Shown here in pieces: positions 33,433 through 38,638 of a stretch of 38,638 nt of DNA. The notes under the pieces are model-generated. The model worked only from the letters and a program-made list of their open reading frames with translations, made no database searches and had not been told where the DNA came from. The position numbers were made by a program, and so were the translations under genes. Every line of letters begins with the position of its first letter. The stretch's first letter is position 1. This stretch comes from Planctomycetales bacterium 71-10 (GTDB lineage: Bacteria; Planctomycetota; Planctomycetia; Isosphaerales; Isosphaeraceae), in NCBI GenBank assembly GCA_001898385.1, contig MKTT01000145.1, positions 1 to 38,638 of the forward strand, written 5' to 3'.

Positions 33433-34464
33433 TTAGCTGCTTGCATCGGATTCTCCATTCGACTCGGCTCCCGAGTCGAATGTATAGCGGTCTATTGTTG
33501 TGTGCCAGGCCCGAGGCTCGCGGCGTCTCCGGCCGATGGCCTTCTTCGCCTGGCGCACGTGCTTGATGGCCTGCTCTAGGTCGGACGTCCGAACGACCTG
33601 CTCCAGGCCAAAACGTTCGGCGACGCGAGCTAGGGCCAGGACAACCGCGTTACGGATGTCGCCCCCGGACAGCCCTTCGGACCTCGCCGCGAGTGCAGCC
33701 CAGTCCACGGCTTCGCGGCCGGGCACGCGTGAAGTGATCATCCGCTCCCAGATCCGGAACCGGCCCGGCTCGTCTGGCAGCGGGACCGGGACGTGCTGCA
33801 TAATCCGCCGCACGAACGCCGCGTCGATGTTCCTGGCAAGGTTCGTCGCGAATACGACGATGCCCTTGGCGAGGTCGAGTTCCTTCAGCATGACGGCCCG
33901 CGAGACGTTTACGCTGTGGTCGGCCGCTTGGGTCACATTCGTCATACGACGGCCCAGGATCGCGTCCGCCTCGTCGAAGAAGAGCAGCACAGGGCTGGGC
34001 GTCGCTTGATGAACTGCGCGAAATACGGCTCGGATCTTCTTGGGGGTATCCCCAACATACTTCGATTCGATCTCGGCGTAGCTGACGTCGAGAACCCGCA
34101 GGCCGAGTTCGGAAGCTAGGGCCTCGGCGAGCATGGACTTGCCTGTGCCCGGCGGGCCGTAGAAATTCACTGCCTTGCTCTGCCCGATCGGGTCGACCTC
34201 GACCAGCCCCCACTGGTGGTAAATCAAATCGTGGTTGCGGATTCGGCTAAGCAGGACGGTGATCTGGTCACGGGTCGCCTCAGGCAGGATTACATCACTC
34301 ATCCGGTACTTCGGGTCGCGTACCTCAAACTGATCGGGCTCGACTGCAGCGGTTTCGGCCGTTGCCGTGCGTTCCTTGGACGGATCGTCGGAAGCAGGCT
34401 GTCCATCGGCCGCACGGTAGAGATCCCGGATCCCCTTTCCCTTCGGTATCGGCCTGAATTCCAT
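33433..34464 (-). CDS. AAA+ ATPase
   Basis: 343 residues with a single AAA+ module at about 60-300. Walker A GPPGTGKS (103-110), second-region motif ESKYVGDTPKKI (133-144) typical of classical AAA (Cdc48/FtsH/ClpX-like) proteins, Walker B LLFFDEAD (160-167), sensor-1 Asn in FATNLARN (about 208) and a likely arginine finger in FVRRIMQH (Arg219/Arg220). The first 55 residues look disordered and charged. The C-terminal helical lid (about 250-315) carries GLSGGDIRNAVVLALARVA, as in classical AAA proteins. It is the last gene of a six-gene leftward operon, 28 bp after a small membrane protein gene. It probably remodels or unfolds a partner from the same operon, possibly at the membrane; no protease domain is attached. 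Confidence 0.9.
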   Translation of the reverse strand: MEFRPIPKGKGIRDLYRAADGQPASDDPSKERTATAETAAVEPDQFEVRDPKYRMSDVILPEATRDQITVLLSRIRNHDLIYHQWGLVEVDPIGQSKAVNFYGPPGTGKSMLAEALASELGLRVLDVSYAEIESKYVGDTPKKIRAVFRAVHQATPSPVLLFFDEADAILGRRMTNVTQAADHSVNVSRAVMLKELDLAKGIVVFATNLARNIDAAFVRRIMQHVPVPLPDEPGRFRIWERMITSRVPGREAVDWAALAARSEGLSGGDIRNAVVLALARVAERFGLEQVVRTSDLEQAIKHVRQAKKAIGRRRREPRAWHTTIDRYTFDSGAESNGESDASS

Positions 34465-34492
34465 CGGCGGATCTCCGGGCGAGTGGGAGTGG

Positions 34493-34876
34493 TCAAATCA
34501 CGTCGGTCAGGTCGAGCACCTTGCCCGCGGAGGCAGTGGATACCTTCTTCTGGATGTCTTCGAGAGCCACCCGCTCCGAGCTGATCTCGACCTCACGCTC
34601 CGACTGCTTGGCCGAGAGGATCACGTTCACCATCTGCCTGGCGGCATGCTGTGCCTCATCCGCGACCAGCACAATCCTAGCGAGAATCCGTGCGGACGCG
34701 AGGCTCGGGTTCGATTTCCTCCAGGCCAGAACTCGGTCCCGAAGTGCATTCCACCAGGCGCTGAAGTGCGTGGCGATGTCCTTACCCGTCACCTGCTCGA
34801 CAACCATGTCCGCCACGACGGCGGCCGCCACCGCGCCGAGGATGGCAGCACCGATCTGCCATACCAGGTCGATCAT
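34493..34876 (-). CDS. small membrane protein of the AAA+ operon (127 aa)
   Basis: A 127-residue protein that I do not recognise. The N-terminus has one hydrophobic segment, about residues 5-26 (VWQIGAAILGAVAAAVV), rich in Ala and Gly. The rest is a soluble, probably helical domain with many charged residues (EREVEISSERVALEDIQKK). It ends in LDLTDVI. Its start overlaps the stop of the preceding gene as ATGA and its stop is 28 bp before the ATPase gene, so translation is probably coupled. A membrane anchor with a helical cytoplasmic tail next to an AAA+ ATPase suggests an adaptor or substrate, but no function can be assigned. Confidence 0.75.
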   Translation of the reverse strand: MIDLVWQIGAAILGAVAAAVVADMVVEQVTGKDIATHFSAWWNALRDRVLAWRKSNPSLASARILARIVLVADEAQHAARQMVNVILSAKQSEREVEISSERVALEDIQKKVSTASAGKVLDLTDVI

Positions 34877-35331
34877 GCAAATCCTCCGGCCATGGCCTCA
34901 TTCCGGTCGTAGAGCACGAAGGAGTGGTCGGACCCTCCTTCTCGATTGAATAGGGTCCGGACCTGATCTGGCAGGTCGTCGCGCGACAGGTCGCAGGCCA
35001 TCCTGCCGACGAGCCCTTCTTCCTCGCCGCTGTCCAGTAGCGCGATCACCGTGCGGCGATAGGTGCTGAAATCCTTCTTGGCGAACTCGCATTCGATGCG
35101 GCGAAGCCGCTTGGTCATCGGGTTGGGCCGGCCACGTTCGATAGTGTCGAACAGAGCCGACGTCAGTGCGGCGCGCTCCTCGCCGAGTTCGTCGGCCATC
35201 CAGGTCGCGACATCGTTGACGACTCCCCCCCGGAATCGGCTGGCATGCGCCGCCTGCGCCGCCTGGAACCAACGGTAGATGAGGTACGCCCCCACCACGA
35301 CCGTGGCCGTCGTTAGGATTCCGCGCAGCAT
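34873..35331 (-). CDS. small membrane protein of the AAA+ operon (152 aa)
   Basis: 152 residues, not recognised. One N-terminal hydrophobic segment (about 6-22, TTATVVVGAYLIYRWF) is followed by a charged, mostly helical domain with an acidic central part (ADELGEERAALTSALF) and RDDLPDQVRTLFNREGG near the end. That last piece resembles DRDDLPEDARTSLNRN in the 35916-36428 protein, so the operon's small proteins may share a C-terminal element. GGAGG lies 7 nt upstream of ATG 35331. The gene is 15 bp from its upstream neighbour and overlaps the next by 4 bp. Confidence 0.78.
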   Translation of the reverse strand: MLRGILTTATVVVGAYLIYRWFQAAQAAHASRFRGGVVNDVATWMADELGEERAALTSALFDTIERGRPNPMTKRLRRIECEFAKKDFSTYRRTVIALLDSGEEEGLVGRMACDLSRDDLPDQVRTLFNREGGSDHSFVLYDRNEAMAGGFA

Positions 35332-35346
35332 CGGTCACCTCCAAGA

Positions 35347-35856
35347 TTACAACTTCAGGTCGAGCTCTTCCGGCTTGATCCCTTCCCGATCGGCTTTCTG
35401 TGCCACAAGCCTGGATAATCCCGCGGCGACGTCAACGGTCACCGGTCCGCCCGCCTCCAGCAGTACCTGCTCACGAAGCTTGGGCGGAAGCTCGGCGATC
35501 GGGACATCTCGCCTCACAGTCGTGACCTGCTCGGCGTGCGTTTCCGAGACTTTCACGGCCGTTCGCGTGGTGACGGTAACCGAGTTGGCGCCGGTTTTCT
35601 TGTACGTGCTGGTCGCCCCCATGATCTGTTCCCTGAACGTCCTCCAGTAATGCTTCAACCCGGACCGCGCGAGGGTGACTTTTCCATCCATCCAGTTGAC
35701 GACTTGGAAGATCGCCTCCCCCAGAATCTCGGAGATGTGCCGGCGGATGAAGGGTATGACGTCCTCGAACAGGGCCGCAGCGAAGTAATTCCACAACACC
35801 CCGATGATCGCCCCGATCCCGGCGGCGGTCGCGAGGCCGATTGTAAACGGCTCCAT
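35347..35856 (-). CDS. small membrane protein of the AAA+ operon (169 aa), paralogue of its upstream neighbour
   Basis: 169 residues, no known family recognised. A hydrophobic N-terminus (about 4-28) leads into FIRRHISEILGEAIFQVVNW, then DGKVTLARSGLKHYWRTFRE and a basic, Thr-rich beta-like stretch (KKTGANSVTVTTRTAVKV), ending in an acidic tail. The neighbouring 35916-36428 protein has the same order: WIRHNVSDAVGEQIFGLFNW, DGKVSLIRSAVKRAFEVFR, a basic segment, then DRDDLPEDARTSL against AELPPKLREQVL here. The two genes therefore look like a tandem duplication that has diverged. GGAG lies 8 nt before ATG 35856. Confidence 0.78.
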   Translation of the reverse strand: MEPFTIGLATAAGIGAIIGVLWNYFAAALFEDVIPFIRRHISEILGEAIFQVVNWMDGKVTLARSGLKHYWRTFREQIMGATSTYKKTGANSVTVTTRTAVKVSETHAEQVTTVRRDVPIAELPPKLREQVLLEAGGPVTVDVAAGLSRLVAQKADREGIKPEELDLKL

Positions 35857-35915
35857 GACTAGCTCCGCGAGGCCTACCTCTTTATAGGGGGTTCCACGCC
35901 GCGTCGCCCCTTCGA

Positions 35916-36428
35916 TCAGATGGCGGGTGGCGGGATGACCCCAGACTCATCGGGCAACCGCTTGCTCTTCTCCTTGACCGCCTTCTCAAACTCGGGCATC
36001 AGGTCGAATTCGACCGGCGCACGGGGGTTGCGGTTGAGCGAAGTGCGGGCGTCCTCCGGCAGGTCGTCGCGATCGACCATGTCCTCCACCACCAGATCAT
36101 CGAGGGTGCCGTCGGCGGCCTTCACTCGTACCGTCGCCACGCGCTTGTATCTCGTCGCGGTCTCACGTTCGTATCTGGTTTTGAAGCCAAGGACTCGAGT
36201 CCTAAAAACCTCGAAAGCCCGTTTCACGGCCGAACGAATGAGCGAGACTTTGCCGTCGAGCCAGTTGAACAGGCCGAAGATCTGCTCGCCGACCGCGTCG
36301 GAAACGTTGTGGCGAATCCAGGGAATGACGTGTTCCGCCATGACATCGGCGATGTAATGCCATAAGGCCAGCGAGCCAAAGAACAGGCCGACGGCGATCA
36401 GGACGGCGATAGTAATCGGATCGGGCAT
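35916..36428 (-). CDS. small membrane protein of the AAA+ operon (170 aa), paralogue of its downstream neighbour
   Basis: 170 residues, no known family recognised. The membrane segment is about residues 5-25 (ITIAVLIAVGLFFGSLALW). An amphipathic part with GEQIFGLFNWLDGKVSL follows, then a strongly basic stretch (FKTRYERETATRYKRVATVRV) and an acidic element (VEDMVDRDDLPEDART), ending in IPPPAI. It aligns over most of its length with the next protein in the operon. GGGAG sits 7 nt before ATG 36428. The gene is 80 bp after the M48-like gene and 59 bp before its paralogue. A pore, scaffold or anchor role is possible; nothing in the sequence decides. Confidence 0.78.
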   Translation of the reverse strand: MPDPITIAVLIAVGLFFGSLALWHYIADVMAEHVIPWIRHNVSDAVGEQIFGLFNWLDGKVSLIRSAVKRAFEVFRTRVLGFKTRYERETATRYKRVATVRVKAADGTLDDLVVEDMVDRDDLPEDARTSLNRNPRAPVEFDLMPEFEKAVKEKSKRLPDESGVIPPPAI

Positions 36429-36508
36429 TGTCTGGCTCCCAGGGAATGCTGGGTGAGGCCGTCCACCGCAAACAAGGACGCGGCCGGACCCGCGTTCTGC
36501 ACGAACCT

Positions 36509-38368
36509 TCAGATCGCTTCGGCCTCGTCAAAGATCAGGCACGTCGCCTCGCGACCGCCCCGACGCAGTCGCTCGGTACGCATCACCTGGGGCACGTCGT
36601 CATAGGACGAAGGGAACTGTACGGGAATGGCGGCGAGCTTCTCCTTCCCGTCAGCCTGAAACACCATCAGGGCATCATACTCGATCTTATTTGCGGCCAG
36701 CCATCGAGCGGTCAGTTCGATCCTGCGGACACCGACGAGAGGGGTCCCCGCCGGGCTCACCCGGTCGTAAACCATGCGCCGGACCGTCGGCCCGATCGTG
36801 GACCGTCGAACACCGAACCGACCCGAGGCCCACGCGGTCAGCGCCCGCAGGGCGGCATCGCTTAATGTCTGGAATTGCGGGTCCTCCACCATTCGTCGAC
36901 CGATGGCGCGGCGCTGGACCTCGGTCGACGCGACGATTTCCTGATAGCCGCCGTCCTCAATCCAGGTCAGCAATTCGGCCGCCCGGTCCACCACCCAGGG
37001 CTGGCTCGACTCGAACTGCTGACCGAGTCCGAAGATTCTGGCCATCATGCGATCATCCATACTGGCCCGGTAGCGGATCACCTGCTCAATCAGGGCCCTG
37101 GTTCTTAACTCCGGGTAGGAGCGAATTGGGAATCCGGCCTGCTTCATCAGCACGCGGAAGGCCACCTCGCGGCTCTGGCAGGCGAGCATGCCGGCGCGGT
37201 CGGCGGTGTAGGCCGTACGCCGATACCACGCGGCCAGCATCGGTCGCAAGGTCACGTTGGAGAGCAGGTCGGCAAGTCCGGCGGTCATCATGGCGGCAGC
37301 GTTCGCTGTGCTCTGGAGCCAGCGGGCGAGCGTGCGATACTTCACGTGCTTGGCCTGAAAGTGACCCAACTCGCGGCCAAGGAGGAAGATCTGTTCGGCC
37401 GGGTCCAGGATGCTGGTTGCCATCGCGCCCATCAGGATGTACGGCTCATCCACGCCGAAGATTTCCGCCGCCATTTCTCCTTGGTAGGAAACGAACAATC
37501 GAGGGGGATTGGCGATATCGAGCACCCGACATGCCTCGGCGTAGGCGGCTGCTGTTGTGGGCATCGACGTTCTGGTCACCTCGAGCGCTCCGCCGAGCAG
37601 CCCGACCTCGCCCGACTGCTTGAAAAAGTCCGTGAACCATGTGACCACCGGGCCGAGCGCGGGGACTGCCGACAGCCCGCTTAGAATCATCCGGTCGGCC
37701 GGGTGCTGGTAGGCCACCGGCGAGATTCCGGCGAGCGGCTTGCGACGCCAGCCTCCCGGCGCGACGCCCCGGACGACCGCCGCTAACACGGCGTCAGCTA
37801 CCGGCTGGGGCGTGTCCAGGAGCAGCGCAACGGGATCGGCACACTCGGCCACGATCGACGACAGATGCGCGACACACTCGGCGTCGAAGGCCGCGCTCAC
37901 TCCAAGGGCCGAGCGGACCTTACCGGCGACCTGTCTGGTCCGATCGTCGAGTCGGGCGAGGGCCCAGACGTACGCCCACATAACCATGAGCTCGGGGTCA
38001 GTCGGGAACGAACCTCCGAGCCGCGCCACGAGATCCGCGGGCGCGATGGGCGCCACCCCGTCTTCCGGCAGCCTGCCGTGCAAGAGCCACCGGAACAGGC
38101 CTCTGGCCACGCGCGACGGCGGTTCGTACTCTCCCCCGGGTCGGCCGGCCACCCAATCGATCGGCGCCTCGGCTGCTTCACGTTCCAGGCCGGGTGCCTC
38201 GTTGCCCGATGTTGGCGCGCTTCCAGGCGGTGGCACCGCGCCGCCCCACGGCATTGTCGGGGCGCTCCCGGGTGGCGCCATCCCGGCGGCCCACGGCGGT
38301 GGGGGGGCAAATAGGGCACGATAAACCTCGGAATCGATCCGCTCGATGTGGTCGGCCACCGTGGACAT
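36509..38368 (-). CDS. M48-peptidase-like protein with degenerate zinc site
   Basis: About 619 residues. The N-terminal 60 residues are Pro/Gly/Ala-rich with two PPGSAPT repeats and are probably disordered. A helical region of unknown type spans about 75-285. Then comes an M48-like core: LGRELGHFQAKH (about 330-341) matches the GHELGHIKAKH pattern of M48 proteases but has Arg for the first zinc His. The later TADRAGMLACQ (about 388-398) matches the third-ligand region (ELSADRAG) but without the Glu. Two of three zinc ligands seem lost, so it is probably a pseudo-protease or binding protein. The C-terminal 150 residues are unassigned. Start: ATG 38368 has AGGAGG 5-6 nt upstream; ATG 38395 in the same frame has none. 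It is first in the AAA+ operon. Confidence 0.8.
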   Translation of the reverse strand: MSTVADHIERIDSEVYRALFAPPPPWAAGMAPPGSAPTMPWGGAVPPPGSAPTSGNEAPGLEREAAEAPIDWVAGRPGGEYEPPSRVARGLFRWLLHGRLPEDGVAPIAPADLVARLGGSFPTDPELMVMWAYVWALARLDDRTRQVAGKVRSALGVSAAFDAECVAHLSSIVAECADPVALLLDTPQPVADAVLAAVVRGVAPGGWRRKPLAGISPVAYQHPADRMILSGLSAVPALGPVVTWFTDFFKQSGEVGLLGGALEVTRTSMPTTAAAYAEACRVLDIANPPRLFVSYQGEMAAEIFGVDEPYILMGAMATSILDPAEQIFLLGRELGHFQAKHVKYRTLARWLQSTANAAAMMTAGLADLLSNVTLRPMLAAWYRRTAYTADRAGMLACQSREVAFRVLMKQAGFPIRSYPELRTRALIEQVIRYRASMDDRMMARIFGLGQQFESSQPWVVDRAAELLTWIEDGGYQEIVASTEVQRRAIGRRMVEDPQFQTLSDAALRALTAWASGRFGVRRSTIGPTVRRMVYDRVSPAGTPLVGVRRIELTARWLAANKIEYDALMVFQADGKEKLAAIPVQFPSSYDDVPQVMRTERLRRGGREATCLIFDEAEAI

Positions 38369-38638
38369 TCCGCCCTCCTCAAGCTCAAAGGCCATATGGC
38401 AGAAGCGACGCGACCGGCAGCCTGTTCGGGCTCGTCTAGAATCCGTCTTCGTCGGTGAATATCCCCTCTCCGTTGCTCAGGAGATTCAAGGTATTGCGAT
38501 GGTCGCTACAAGGCAAATTAATAACTTTGGGGCAAAACCTGCTTCCTGGTGGTGTCCTACGATGATTGCGCGGCCGGACGGTTGAACCATTCCGGCCATG
38601 TCCATACGTGATCGGTCAACCCGGCCGCCAGTGCCGGC
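38369..38638. other. region upstream of the AAA+ operon
   Basis: These 270 bp hold no gene I can support on either strand. The part around 38500-38560 is richer in A and T than the flanking DNA, as is common upstream of operons, but I could not fix a convincing promoter. The operon's promoter should lie here. Confidence 0.4.

Noticed and set aside
1..38638. CRISPR array, tRNA or rRNA genes
   Set aside because: No regularly spaced direct repeats were seen by eye, and I recognised no tRNA cloverleaf or rRNA sequence in the gaps between genes.

Overview
The window is a GC-rich stretch of bacterial chromosome that carries most of a nonribosomal peptide synthetase (NRPS) biosynthetic gene cluster, two insertion sequences, and a separate six-gene operon of unknown function. 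No rRNA, tRNA or ribosomal marker is present, so the host can only be guessed. The high GC, the IS3/IS630 elements and the style of the hypothetical membrane proteins make me lean towards a planctomycete, but a myxobacterium or another GC-rich soil bacterium cannot be excluded.

Left edge (1-1340): the 3' end of an unidentified gene and an IS3-family transposase. On the + strand, 1409-4080 is an overlapping pair, a SAM-dependent methyltransferase and an asparagine-synthase-type amidotransferase. It converges on the NRPS operon.

NRPS block (4153-29480, all - strand, read right to left): a cobalamin-type radical SAM enzyme of PhpK-like layout; an A-T protein; a large C*-A-T-C-T-C protein; an O-carbamoyltransferase; an SGNH-hydrolase-like protein; a luciferase-like monooxygenase; an A-T-C-A-T protein; a C-A-T-C protein; a GNAT acetyltransferase; and a stand-alone type II thioesterase. 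Genes are spaced by 4-bp ATGA overlaps up to about 80 bp, consistent with one long transcript. In gene order the line reads A-T | C*-A(Ser)-T-C-T-C | A-T-C-A-T | C-A(Ser-like)-T-C. It has six carrier domains but five A domains, one condensation domain without its HHxxxDG motif, and no integrated thioesterase. Two modules seem to be split between proteins: a terminal C on one protein and A-T at the start of another.

Divergent from the block is an aspartate/glutamate-racemase-family gene (30017-30796). An IS630-family element (30791-31914) has landed exactly in its stop codon; that element's transposase carries an in-frame UGA. Beyond it is a KamA-family radical SAM aminomutase (32098-33270), which could supply a beta-amino acid to the peptide.

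Right part (33433-38368, - strand): a compact operon of an M48-like protein whose zinc motif is degenerate (RELGH), four small proteins each with one N-terminal membrane segment (two of them paralogous), and an AAA+ ATPase. I recognise the ATPase fold and the M48 remnant but no described system with this composition. This operon and the unusual NRPS line are the two most interesting parts of the window.
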